A stretch of 43,795 bases of DNA. Origin: an uncultured Agathobacter sp. GTDB lineage: Bacteria; Bacillota; Clostridia; Lachnospirales; Lachnospiraceae. A program made the position numbers and the translations under genes. Each line of letters begins with the position of its first letter. Position 1 is the stretch's first letter. The DNA lies in NCBI GenBank assembly GCA_934358675.1, contig CAKRKX010000009.1:1-43795 (forward strand). The letters run 5' to 3'. Positions 26,160-34,795 of this stretch are shown piece after piece. The notes under the pieces are model-generated. The model was given only the letters and a program-made list of their open reading frames with translations. It did no database searches and was not told where the DNA came from.

Positions 26160-26214
26160 GGCTTTTTCCTCCTAATTTCACAGCGATCCATGCTGATTTC
26201 TTAATGTTATCTGC

Positions 26215-26243
26215 ATTCTAACACACATCTTTCCATAATTGAA
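26215..26243 (-). promoter_or_regulatory. Possible leuCD promoter
   Basis: On the minus strand TAGAAT has a weak TTCAAT 17 bases upstream. The weak -35 would suit an activated promoter with a divergent LysR regulator, but no clear operator was identified. Confidence 0.45.
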
Positions 26244-26259
26244 ATACATAATAAATATG

Positions 26260-26288
26260 TTTACCATAACTCTTTTTCATGGTATACT
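26260..26288 (+). promoter_or_regulatory. Promoter of the divergent LysR gene
   Basis: TTTACC and TATACT are spaced by 17 bases, about 30 bases upstream of the LysR start. Confidence 0.55.
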
Positions 26289-26319
26289 ACTATTATCAAT
26301 AACGATCGGGAGGTATCCT

Positions 26320-27228
26320 ATGAATCAAAATCTGTCATCCTACTGGATCTTCTATACGGTTGCCAATGCCGGCAACATATCAAAGGCTGCCAAGGAACTT
26401 TACATCAGCCAGCCCGCGATCAGCAAATCGATACAGAAGCTGGAGGAGAATCTTGGCTGCAAGCTTTTTTCAAGGAGTTCGCGCGGTGTTCTTTTAACTG
26501 ATGAAGGCCAGATGCTCTACGGACACGTGAAGGAAGCATTCGAGACGCTGACGCTCGGCGAGGACAAATTGAAGCGTTCGATCGAGCTCGGTGTCGGTCA
26601 CTTACAGATTGGTGTGAGCTCCACCCTCTGCAAGCATCTGCTCCTGCCTTACCTGAAGGAATTTATCCGGCACAATCCGCACATCAGCATCTCGATCAGC
26701 TGCCAGTCCACCAACGAGACACTACGCCTTCTCGACGACAACAAGATCGATATCGGACTGATTGGCAAACCGGACAATCTGAAGAATATTAATTTTTATT
26801 TTCTGGAAAATATCGAAGATATCTTCGTTGCGAACCGCGATTACCTTGCCAATTTAAAAAAGCGTGGCATCGCGGAGGAGGACGTGCTGAGCAATTCGAC
26901 GCTCATGCTGCTCGATAAGAACAATATGACAAGGCAGTACATCGACGATTATCTGCAGGAAAACCATATCACGGTCGCTGATTCCATCGACATCTCCGAC
27001 ATGGATCTTCTGATCGACTTTGCCAAGATCGGTGTCGGTGTGGCATGTGTGATCCGAAGCTTCGTGGAACCGGAGCTTGCAGACGGCAGTCTCATCGAAG
27101 TCCCGCTCGGCTTTCCGATCCATGACCGCGAAGTCGGCTTTGCCTACAAGGAGAATGTAAAACCGTCTCCTTCTTTACAGAACTTTATTGATTTCTATCA
27201 GTCTTACAAACCGGAGGAGAACGCATGA
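26320..27228 (+). CDS. LysR-family transcriptional regulator
   Basis: The 302-residue protein has an N-terminal winged helix-turn-helix (about residues 1-65; NISKAAKELYISQPAISKSIQKLE is the recognition region) and a periplasmic-binding-like effector domain. GGGAGG decides the start at 26320, 27 codons inside the longest frame. It is divergent from leuC, the classical arrangement for a LysR regulator and its target, so leuCD is the first candidate; its own stop overlaps the start of the DUF6062 gene (ATGA), which is therefore in the same transcript. The effector is unknown. Confidence 0.92.
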   Translation: MNQNLSSYWIFYTVANAGNISKAAKELYISQPAISKSIQKLEENLGCKLFSRSSRGVLLTDEGQMLYGHVKEAFETLTLGEDKLKRSIELGVGHLQIGVSSTLCKHLLLPYLKEFIRHNPHISISISCQSTNETLRLLDDNKIDIGLIGKPDNLKNINFYFLENIEDIFVANRDYLANLKKRGIAEEDVLSNSTLMLLDKNNMTRQYIDDYLQENHITVADSIDISDMDLLIDFAKIGVGVACVIRSFVEPELADGSLIEVPLGFPIHDREVGFAYKENVKPSPSLQNFIDFYQSYKPEENA

Positions 27229-27992
27229 AAGAACAAATTCACACCATCCCGATCTCAGACGCGATCGCCAATGCAGGCGAATGTCCATTCTGTTATATGG
27301 AGCGCAAAACCGAAGAACATATGATGGATTTCGTGCTCGGACACGGCGCTTCCTACATGGAAGCCGACATCCGTGACATGACCGACCGTGAGGGATTCTG
27401 CCGCGCACACTTTAAGAAAATGTTTGATTACGGCAATTCACTCGGCAATGCCTGGATCTTAAAAACACTCTACATGCGCCATCTCGAGGAGATGGACAAA
27501 GAGTTTAAGAACTTCAAACCGGAGGCAGGCGGCAAATCCTCACGCCTTTTCGGCAAAGCGAAATCCACCGGAGGCAATTCGATCGTTGACTGGATCAACA
27601 AACGCGAATCGACCTGTTTCATCTGTACCAGTGTACAGAATACATTTCAGGCTTATATGAAGACTTTCTTTAAGATGTACAAATCCGATGCAGAGTTCCG
27701 TGAAAAGATTGCCTCTTCCAAGGGCTTTTGCATCGATCATTTCAAAGTTCTGTGTGAGGGCGCGGACGCAATGCTCTCCGACAAGGAACGCGCCGATTTC
27801 TATGAGACGATGCTTCCTCTGATGCGTGAGAATGTCAACCGCGTGTACGAAGACGTGGCGTGGTTTGTTGAGAAATACGATTACAAGAACCGCGATGCCG
27901 ACTGGAAGAATTCCAAAGATGCGATCCAGCGCGGTATGCAGAAACTGCGCGGAAGCGATCCTTCTCTCCCACCGTATGTATTAAAAAAATAG
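27225..27992 (+). CDS. DUF6062-family protein with duplicated Cys/His motif
   Basis: The 255-residue cytosolic protein resembles the Lachnospiraceae/Clostridia family now called DUF6062 (function unknown; some entries carry misleading transporter names). It has two pseudo-repeats: CPFC at C20/C23 with GFCRAHF at C59/H62, and CFIC at C131/C134 with GFCIDHF at C169/H172. The spacing between the pairs is nearly the same (36 and 35 residues). Four ligands per half suggest two metal sites, probably zinc. It overlaps the LysR stop by 4 bases and is followed by a terminator, so the two genes form a closed unit. Confidence 0.75.
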   Translation: MKEQIHTIPISDAIANAGECPFCYMERKTEEHMMDFVLGHGASYMEADIRDMTDREGFCRAHFKKMFDYGNSLGNAWILKTLYMRHLEEMDKEFKNFKPEAGGKSSRLFGKAKSTGGNSIVDWINKRESTCFICTSVQNTFQAYMKTFFKMYKSDAEFREKIASSKGFCIDHFKVLCEGADAMLSDKERADFYETMLPLMRENVNRVYEDVAWFVEKYDYKNRDADWKNSKDAIQRGMQKLRGSDPSLPPYVLKK

Positions 27993-28000
27993 AGAATACA

Positions 28001-28041
28001 AAACGGAAAGTATCTGCGTGATGCGTAGTTACTTTCCGTTT
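28001..28041 (+). terminator. Terminator after the DUF6062 gene
   Basis: A 12-bp stem (AAACGGAAAGTA / TACTTTCCGTTT) with an internal 5-bp extension is followed by TTCTCTTGCTT. Confidence 0.8.
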
Positions 28042-28119
28042 TCTCTTGCTTCATTTCGATTATAAATAAATTTGTTTTGCATACCCCGACTTCGCAGACA
28101 ACCGCTCCTTCAGCGGACA

Positions 28120-28866
28120 TCAGTGTCCTCGACGTACATGCACCATATATCCCAGATCCATCAACACCACACATAAAAGCATCAGTAGCGCATATCCCAC
28201 CAGATACCCCGGATCTCCCATCCGGTCTGCCAGCCAGACAAGCGGCGAGCCCGCGGACGGACGGTTTACAAACATATAATTGACATCGTAGCGTTTATCA
28301 AAGAAATAGATCGGCACAACGACCGCAAACATGAAAAGTACAACGTGTCCGGCTTTCTTTACATCCGGAACGATCTTGTGCGACCATAACATCAGAAACA
28401 CATACAGAAGGATTCCCATATGAAACAGAAACGCCTCGACCGACAGGAAGTGGATCGCAGGATAAAAGTTCCAGTTTGGGAAAAGGAGTGCCAGCACCGC
28501 TCCCGGAAGGCATAGACTGTACAACACCTGTCCCAGCCACTCCCACTGTGTGATGCAGTGAATGCCGCACAGGATTCCAGCCATGCTGCACAGATGAAGC
28601 GGCAGCTCATAGAGAAAGTTTTCATGAAGCACTGCGATATAGATGACGCGAATCACGATCCAGACACTCATCGACGCAGCTGTCACGATCTCAATTTTTC
28701 GTTGCGTCCGTTTGTCTGCCCTGCGATACCATCGCATAACGAGATATATTCCTGCGAAAATGACAGCCAGCCAGATAAAATGCCCCACCCGAAACATTCC
28801 GAATCCAATGCCACGCTGCAAAGTCGTCTCATAGGTAAAAAATTCATCCAGATGAAAACGCTCCAT
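28120..28866 (-). CDS. TIGR02206 (YwaF-like) integral membrane protein
   Basis: The 248-residue protein has about six transmembrane helices and the landmarks of the TIGR02206/YwaF family: LYELPLHLCSMAGI near residue 90 and DVNYMFVNRPSAGSP near residue 197. The function of the family is not known. GGGAGG lies 8 bases before the start, and a TATAAT at 28900-28905 on the minus strand may be its -10. The neighbours give no clue to its role. Confidence 0.85.
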   Translation of the reverse strand: MERFHLDEFFTYETTLQRGIGFGMFRVGHFIWLAVIFAGIYLVMRWYRRADKRTQRKIEIVTAASMSVWIVIRVIYIAVLHENFLYELPLHLCSMAGILCGIHCITQWEWLGQVLYSLCLPGAVLALLFPNWNFYPAIHFLSVEAFLFHMGILLYVFLMLWSHKIVPDVKKAGHVVLFMFAVVVPIYFFDKRYDVNYMFVNRPSAGSPLVWLADRMGDPGYLVGYALLMLLCVVLMDLGYMVHVRRGH

Positions 28867-28953
28867 TTATACTGCCTCCCGCAAAAAACTTACTCTTCTA
28901 TTATACTCTCCCTTTGCAATATAAATATTCTTGTTTTTCTTATTGATCTACTT

Positions 28954-30075
28954 TTAGTTTCCCCAGACTTCCTCTGCGATCTCTTTCACAAGCTTCAGTT
29001 TTGCCCACTGCTGTTCCTCGGTCAGCTTGTTTCCGATCTCACAGGAAGCAAATCCACACTGCGGACTTAAATATAAGCGGTCGAGCGGAACATATTTTTC
29101 AGCCTCATGGATACGCTCGATGATAGCCTTCTTGCTCTCCAACACGGATGACTTTGTCGTCACAAGACCAAGTACGATCTTTTTATTGCCGGATACCTTG
29201 GCAAGTGGTGCGAACCCGCCGGATCTCTCATCGTCAAACTCCAGATAATAACCTGCCGCATTCTCCTCGCCAAACAATACATCCGCTACCGCATCGTACG
29301 CACCGCTGCTCGCATATGTCGAATGAAAATTTCCGCGGCATACATGGGTTGTAACCGTAACACCTTCCGGTGCATGATCGATCACACGGTTGTTGATCTC
29401 CTTGTAGGTCTGCTGGATCTCCTGCAATCCCTCAACCGTTGTTCCATAAAAAAGCGGTGCCGTCTTATCCGCAAGCATGCCCCATGTACAATCGTCAAGC
29501 TACACATTGCGGCATCCCGCCTCATACAGATCATCAATTACTTTCTTGTAAGCAGCTACAAGATCATCGATCAGTTCTGTGTCATTGGCGTAATACTTTT
29601 CCGTTGTTTCTCTGTTAAAAGGCATTGTGAATTGGGCAAGAACCTGTGCCGGTGCAGGAATCGTCTGCTTTGCTACCGTATTTTCATCTTCGAACTGCTT
29701 TACAAAACGGAAATGCTCAACAAACGGATGCTCCTTGTTTAAACCGATTTTTCCGACAAGATAAGTGTCATCGATCATCGCAGCCTCTCCGTGGAACGGA
29801 AGTCCCGTCTTGGTCGGCACATGTCCGACACCGTCGAGTCCCCACATAAAGTCAAGATGCCAGGTTGCACGGCGGAACTCGCCGTCTGTAATCACATGGT
29901 ATCCAAGGGATTTTACCTTTTGGATCAGATCTGTGATTGCCTGGTCCTCCACTTCCTTCAACTGTGCGTATGTAATCGCACCCTCGTCAAACTTATGTCT
30001 CGCCCGCTTTAAATTTTCCGGGCGAAGAAAACTTCCTACATAATCATATCGGAACGGAATCTGTAAATTGCTCAT
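28954..30075 (-). pseudogene. yxjG: MetE-related methyltransferase (YxjG/YxjH family), interrupted by in-frame amber codon
   Basis: The frame from 30075 to 28954 encodes 373 positions resembling the C-terminal catalytic half of cobalamin-independent methionine synthase, as in YxjG/YxjH. The start DYVGSFLRPENLKRAR, the ITDGEFRR segment, the HVCRGN histidine/cysteine region and SPQCGFASC (zinc-ligand type cysteines) are present. At codon 192 (29500-29502) a TAG interrupts the frame; reading continues without shift as LDDCTWGM. In this family that position is Gln (CRNxQLDD), so a single CAG to TAG change explains it. Both halves are otherwise intact, so the mutation is recent, strain-specific, a sequencing error, or read through. 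AGGAGG fixes the start at 30075. Confidence 0.85.
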
Positions 30076-30179
30076 AAAAAATGTCCTCCTGTCTTTTTCG
30101 TGTATGTTTTGACCTGAGGACATTCTATCATCCTGTATTCAATTGATAAAATACTTATATTTTTGCGTTATTCATAGTT

Positions 30180-31085
30180 TCAAGCTATCGATACATGTTT
30201 GCGCAACGCTTCAAGATAATAAGATGCATAACGGCTCAAAAGCAGATTTTTCTTTTTTACCACACCGATCCGCATATGGCAGTCCATCGCAAGCGGTCTT
30301 GCGATAATGCTCGATCCATTTAATTTCTCATCGATCACACCGGAGCTTACCGTGAATCCGTTTAGCCCGATCACCAGATTAAAAAGCGTTGCACGGTCTC
30401 TTACCTGAATGTTCTTCGGAAAATCAAGCATGCTGATAAACTCTTCCGAAAAATAGAACGAATTGCGCTCGCCCTGCTCAAACACAAGATACGGATACGG
30501 CATTAAATCTTCAAGTGTGATCAGATCTTTCGCTGCAAGCGGATGATCCTTACATAAAAACACATGCGGATCTGCGACAAACAATTCCTCGAATTCAAGC
30601 TCATTCTTTTTGATCAGCTTGGTAAGAACTTCTTCATTGTGCTCCGAGAGATAGAGGATTCCGATCTCACTCTTCCCCTGCGCCACATCGTCAATGATTT
30701 CTCCGGTCTGCGTCTCCCTTAAAATAAAACTGTACTTGTCCGCATCAAATGCATTCACCACATCGACAAACGCGTTGACCGCAAACGAATAGTGCTGACA
30801 GGACACGCTGAACTTCGGATCACGCTTCTCGGCAACCCCGAAGTGTTCCTTCATAATGTCTGCCTGTTCGAGAAGCATCCTCGCAAACGACAAAAGTTCC
30901 TCTCCGTCCCTTGTCACTGTTACGCCCTTTTTCGTCCGGTTGAACGCGGTAACACCCATCTCTTTCTCAAGATTGCGGATCGCCGTACTCAGACTCGGCT
31001 GCGAGATATAGAGTTGTTCGGCTGCATCCGTGATATTACCGCACTCCGCAACCTTGACCAGATATGTCAGCTGTTGTAATGTCAT
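30180..31085 (-). CDS. LysR-family transcriptional regulator
   Basis: The 301-residue protein has a standard N-terminal helix-turn-helix (NITDAAEQLYISQPSLSTAIRNLEKEMG around residues 17-44) and a LysR substrate-binding domain. It lies upstream of, and in the same direction as, the interrupted YxjG gene (104 bases between them), so that gene is a plausible target. The ribosome binding site is poor (GGTAGAG). A 23-bp palindrome lies about 75-95 bases upstream and may be an operator. The effector is unknown. Confidence 0.92.
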   Translation of the reverse strand: MTLQQLTYLVKVAECGNITDAAEQLYISQPSLSTAIRNLEKEMGVTAFNRTKKGVTVTRDGEELLSFARMLLEQADIMKEHFGVAEKRDPKFSVSCQHYSFAVNAFVDVVNAFDADKYSFILRETQTGEIIDDVAQGKSEIGILYLSEHNEEVLTKLIKKNELEFEELFVADPHVFLCKDHPLAAKDLITLEDLMPYPYLVFEQGERNSFYFSEEFISMLDFPKNIQVRDRATLFNLVIGLNGFTVSSGVIDEKLNGSSIIARPLAMDCHMRIGVVKKKNLLLSRYASYYLEALRKHVSIA

Positions 31086-31158
31086 ATTTCTCTACCAACC
31101 TTACTTTCATTCCATATACCAGAAACAACAAGGAAATACCACAAGTATCCGCATGAAA

Positions 31159-31181
31159 TTGTCGACACACTGTGTCGACAA
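31159..31181. repeat. 23-bp interrupted palindrome (possible operator or second terminator hairpin)
   Basis: TTGTCGACACA and TGTGTCGACAA are perfect 11-bp inverted arms around a single C. It lies between the terminator of the serine operon and the LysR gene. It could be a LysR-type site, or a second hairpin after the terminator. Confidence 0.6.
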
Positions 31182-31205
31182 AGGCACAGGATCTCTCCTG
31201 TGCCT
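31182..31205 (-). terminator. Terminator of the leuB-ser operon
   Basis: A perfect 10-bp stem (AGGCACAGGA / TCCTGTGCCT) with a 4-base loop lies 9 bases past the DUF1015 gene stop; a short T-tract (TTTG) follows on the minus strand. Confidence 0.8.
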
Positions 31206-31214
31206 ATCATCTTA

Positions 31215-32480
31215 TTACTTTTCTATCTCATGAATAAACAATCCGCTTCGAAGCTTCGGCTCGAACCAGGTGGACTTCGGCGGCATCAGTCTGCCGGCAT
31301 CTGCCACTGCAAAAAGCTCCTGAATCGATGTCGGATACATTGCAAACGCAACCTTACAATCCGTGTGGCAGCGCTTCTCAAGCTCCGTCAGTCCACGGAT
31401 ACCGCCGACAAAATCGATGCGCTTGTCGGTCTTCGGATCGCCGATTCCAAGCACCGGTGAAAGAAGCAGATTCTGCAGTACCGATACATCCAGTCCCTCG
31501 ACCGGATCGTCTGGAATATCCTGTGGCTTCATGCTGCAACGGTACCATTTATCTCCGATAAACATTGCAAAATCGCCTTTTTTCGTTGGGCGGACTTCAT
31601 TCTCCGGAAGTGCGTCTCCGATCGTTCCGCCAATCTGTGCGACCGTAAACAGTTCATTCATCTTTGCAAGGAACTGCTCCCCGGTCATTCCGTTCAGGTC
31701 TTTGACAACACGGTTATAATCCATAATCATCAGTTCCTCGTCTGGGAACAATACGGAAAGGAAATAGTTAAACTCTTCGGTTCCGTCATAATCCGGATGC
31801 TCTTCTCTGCGCTTGAATCCGACTTTTACCGCGGAAGCCGCACGGTGATGACCGTCCGCAATATAGATGTCATCAATCCCAGCAAAAGCATTCTCGATTG
31901 CCACAATCTGTGCAGCATCGTCGATCTTAAAGACTCTGTGACGGATGCCGTCATCCGCAACAAAATCATACAGCGCCGGTGTCTGCTTTACAGAAGCTAC
32001 CACATCACCGATCACCTTATTGTAACGGTACGCAAGAAAGATCGGTCCGGTCTGCGCGCTGCAGGTATCCACATGATGGATACGGTCCGCTTCCTTATCG
32101 GCACGTGTATTCTCATGCTTTTTGATTACATTGTTGGCATAATCATCGATTGATGCGCAGGCAACGATTCCGGTCTGTACTCTGCCGTCCATCGTCAGTT
32201 CATACACATAATACGCTTTCTGTGTATCACGGACAAAGGAACCGTTATCGATCCATGCATCCAGCATCTCATGCGCCTTTGCATAGACACGCTCATCATA
32301 CGTATCGACATCATCGCCAAACTGTGTCTCCGCACGGTCGATTGCAAGAAACGACTGCGGATTTGCGGTAACGACCGCTTTGGCCTCCGCACGATTGTAT
32401 ACGTCGTACGGAAGCGCTGCGATCTTATCCACTTTATCTTCTGCCGGTCGAACGCAGATAAATGGTTTTATCTTAGCCAT
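31215..32480 (-). CDS. DUF1015-family protein in the serine operon
   Basis: The 421-residue cytosolic protein begins AKIKPFICVRPAEDK and ALPYDVYN, typical of DUF1015, and carries the family signature ADGHHRAASA near residue 209. The DGHHR motif resembles that of ParB/Srx-fold enzymes such as ADP-dependent serine kinase SerK, where the same residues act in phosphotransfer. It is the last gene of leuB-ilvD-ilvB-serC-serA, 31 bases after serA, and a terminator follows. The phosphoserine pathway needs a final phosphatase step and no serB is present here, so a role in phosphoserine/serine interconversion is a reasonable hypothesis, not shown. GGAG lies 11 bases before the start. Confidence 0.85.
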   Translation of the reverse strand: MAKIKPFICVRPAEDKVDKIAALPYDVYNRAEAKAVVTANPQSFLAIDRAETQFGDDVDTYDERVYAKAHEMLDAWIDNGSFVRDTQKAYYVYELTMDGRVQTGIVACASIDDYANNVIKKHENTRADKEADRIHHVDTCSAQTGPIFLAYRYNKVIGDVVASVKQTPALYDFVADDGIRHRVFKIDDAAQIVAIENAFAGIDDIYIADGHHRAASAVKVGFKRREEHPDYDGTEEFNYFLSVLFPDEELMIMDYNRVVKDLNGMTGEQFLAKMNELFTVAQIGGTIGDALPENEVRPTKKGDFAMFIGDKWYRCSMKPQDIPDDPVEGLDVSVLQNLLLSPVLGIGDPKTDKRIDFVGGIRGLTELEKRCHTDCKVAFAMYPTSIQELFAVADAGRLMPPKSTWFEPKLRSGLFIHEIEK

Positions 32481-32511
32481 AAATTCGTATTCTCCAAATT
32501 GTCTGCCACTG

Positions 32512-33675
32512 TTATTTTACAACTCTTACGCGAAGAACTCCGTCGATCGCACGAAGCTTTGCAACGACTTCATCGGTAACCGGTGAGTCAAGATCAAGGA
32601 GTGCGTATGCATAATCGCCTTTTGCCTTATTGGTCATATCAGATACGTTGATGTCAGCCTCGCCAAGAATGGTTGTGTACTGAGCGATCATACCCTTGAC
32701 ATTCTTGTGAAGGATACCGATACGTCCTGCTGTCAGGCATGCACCCATGTTGCAGTCCGGATAGTTTACGGAATGGGTAATGTTACCGTTCTCAAGATAA
32801 TCACGGATCTCACGGACAGCCATGATCGCACAGTTGTCTTCTGACTCGGCTGTGGAAGCTCCGAGATGAGGTGTTACGATACATCCCTTTGCACCAACGG
32901 TTGTTGTATTCGGGAAATCAGAAACGTACTTCTTAACCTTGCCTGCTGCAAGTGCGTCAACCATTGCCTCCTCATCAACAAGAAGATCTCTTGCGAAGTT
33001 GAGTACGATAGCGGTCGGTTTCATCATAGCGATTGCCTTTGCATCGATCATCTTCTTGGTAGAATCAAGAAGCGGTACATGGATTGTGATGAAATCACAC
33101 TCTTTGTAGATATCCTCTACATTGCTGATATGCTTAACGCTTCTGGATAAGTTCCAGGCTGCATTCACCGAGATATATGGATCGTATCCGTATACTTCCA
33201 TTCCCATATGGGTTGCAGCGTTGGCAACGAGTACACCGATGGCTCCGAGTCCGATGACACCAAGCTTCTTGCCTGAGATCTCGGTTCCCGCGAAGTTCTT
33301 CTTCTGCTTCTCTGCTGTCTTTGCGATGTTCTCATCATTCTGGTTGTCTAAGCACCAGTCGATACCACCGACGATATCTCTTGCTGCGTAAAGCATTCCT
33401 GCAAATACAAGCTCCTTTACACCATTTGCATTGGCACCAGGAGTATTAAATACAACAATACCCTGATCCGCACACTTGTCGAGCGGAATATTGTTGACTC
33501 CGGCTCCGGCACGCGCTACTGCAAGTAAATTCTCCGGCAGATCCAGATCATGCATTGCTGCACTTCTGACAAGCGCTGCGTCCGCGCCTGCAAGATCATC
33601 TACCTTCTTATAATCTTCTGAAAACAGATCCAAGCCGACTCCGGCGATTGGATTTAAACAAGTATAATTAAACAT
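32512..33675 (-). CDS. serA: D-3-phosphoglycerate dehydrogenase
   Basis: SerA (387 aa) oxidises 3-phosphoglycerate with NAD+ in the first step of serine synthesis. The Rossmann motif GLGAIGVLVANAA lies near residue 140, the active-site Arg region LNFARDLLVDE near 228, and the catalytic His in VTPHLGAST near 270. A C-terminal ACT domain (about residues 315-387) gives possible serine feedback control. Its ATG overlaps the serC stop (TAATG), implying translational coupling. Confidence 0.95.
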   Translation of the reverse strand: MFNYTCLNPIAGVGLDLFSEDYKKVDDLAGADAALVRSAAMHDLDLPENLLAVARAGAGVNNIPLDKCADQGIVVFNTPGANANGVKELVFAGMLYAARDIVGGIDWCLDNQNDENIAKTAEKQKKNFAGTEISGKKLGVIGLGAIGVLVANAATHMGMEVYGYDPYISVNAAWNLSRSVKHISNVEDIYKECDFITIHVPLLDSTKKMIDAKAIAMMKPTAIVLNFARDLLVDEEAMVDALAAGKVKKYVSDFPNTTTVGAKGCIVTPHLGASTAESEDNCAIMAVREIRDYLENGNITHSVNYPDCNMGACLTAGRIGILHKNVKGMIAQYTTILGEADINVSDMTNKAKGDYAYALLDLDSPVTDEVVAKLRAIDGVLRVRVVK

Positions 33676-34757
33676 TATGCATTCTCCTCTTCAAACTTCT
33701 TCATGAAAGCAACGAGCTTCTCAACGCCTTCCTTAGGCATAGCGTTGTAGATGGAAGCTCTCATACCGCCAACGGTACGATGTCCCTTTAAGTTTACAAA
33801 TCCTGCCTCAGTTGCCTCTTTGACAAACTTCGCATCAAGATCCTTATCACCGGTTACAAACGGAACATTCATCAGGGAACGATCCTCTTTTCTAACAGTT
33901 CCCTTGAACATCTTGCTCTGATCAAGATAATCGTAAAGGATCTGTGCCTTCTCGATGTTACGTTTCTGCATCTCCTCAAGTCCACCCATCTTCTTGAGCC
34001 ACTTGAATACTTTACCGCAGATATAGATGCCGTAGCAAGGCGGTGTGTTGTATAAGCTGTCATTGTCTGCCTGTGTCTTCCACTTGAGCATGGTAGGTGT
34101 TCCCGGAAGTACATCATCTGTGATCAGATCCTCACGTGCAATCACAATAACCACACCTGCAGGTCCGATGTTCTTCTGTACACCACCGTAGATCACACCG
34201 TACTTAGTCACATCAACAGGCTCAGATAAGAAGCAGGAGGAAACGTCTGCAACTAATGTCTTACCCTTTGTGTTTGGAAGTGTCTTATACTTTGTTCCGT
34301 AGATTGTGTTGTTCTCACAGATATAAACATAATCAAGATCATCCGGGATGTCTAAATCTGAGCAGTCCGGAATATAGGAAAATGTCTCATCAGCCGACGA
34401 TGCAAGCTCGATTGCCTCACCATACATCTTGGCTTCCTGGAACGCTTTCTTCGCCCACTGTCCGGTTACGATATATCCGGCTTTCTTATTCTTCATCAGG
34501 TTCATCGGAACTGCTGCAAACTGCTGCGATGCGCCGCCCTGCAAGAACAATACCTTATAGTTATCCGGAATGTTCATCAACTCTCTTAAGTCTTTCTCTG
34601 CTTCTTTGATGATATCGTCATATACTTTGGATCTGTGGCTCATCTCCATAACGGACATTCCACATCCTTTGTAATCCAGCATTTCATCTGCTGCTTCCTG
34701 CAGTACCTCCTCCGGCAATACGGCCGGTCCTGCTGAGAAATTGTACACTCTGCTCAT
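33675..34757 (-). CDS. serC: Phosphoserine aminotransferase
   Basis: SerC (360 aa) is a PLP enzyme making 3-phosphoserine from phosphohydroxypyruvate and glutamate. The N-terminal RVYNFSAGPAVLPEEVL, LQGGASQQFA and the PLP-lysine motif YGGVQKNIGPAG are all present. AGGAGG precedes the start. It lies 38 bases after ilvB; the gap holds an AT-rich inverted repeat (34783-34799) overlapping the ilvB stop. Confidence 0.97.
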   Translation of the reverse strand: MSRVYNFSAGPAVLPEEVLQEAADEMLDYKGCGMSVMEMSHRSKVYDDIIKEAEKDLRELMNIPDNYKVLFLQGGASQQFAAVPMNLMKNKKAGYIVTGQWAKKAFQEAKMYGEAIELASSADETFSYIPDCSDLDIPDDLDYVYICENNTIYGTKYKTLPNTKGKTLVADVSSCFLSEPVDVTKYGVIYGGVQKNIGPAGVVIVIAREDLITDDVLPGTPTMLKWKTQADNDSLYNTPPCYGIYICGKVFKWLKKMGGLEEMQKRNIEKAQILYDYLDQSKMFKGTVRKEDRSLMNVPFVTGDKDLDAKFVKEATEAGFVNLKGHRTVGGMRASIYNAMPKEGVEKLVAFMKKFEEENA

Positions 34758-34795
34758 TTCAAACTTCCTCCTAAATCTTTCTATAAAAATAATTT

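Noticed and set aside
29500..29502. TAG in the YxjG gene read as pyrrolysine
   Set aside because: The family has Gln at this position, the family is not a methylamine methyltransferase, and no pylTSBCD genes are present in the window. A CAG to TAG mutation is simpler.
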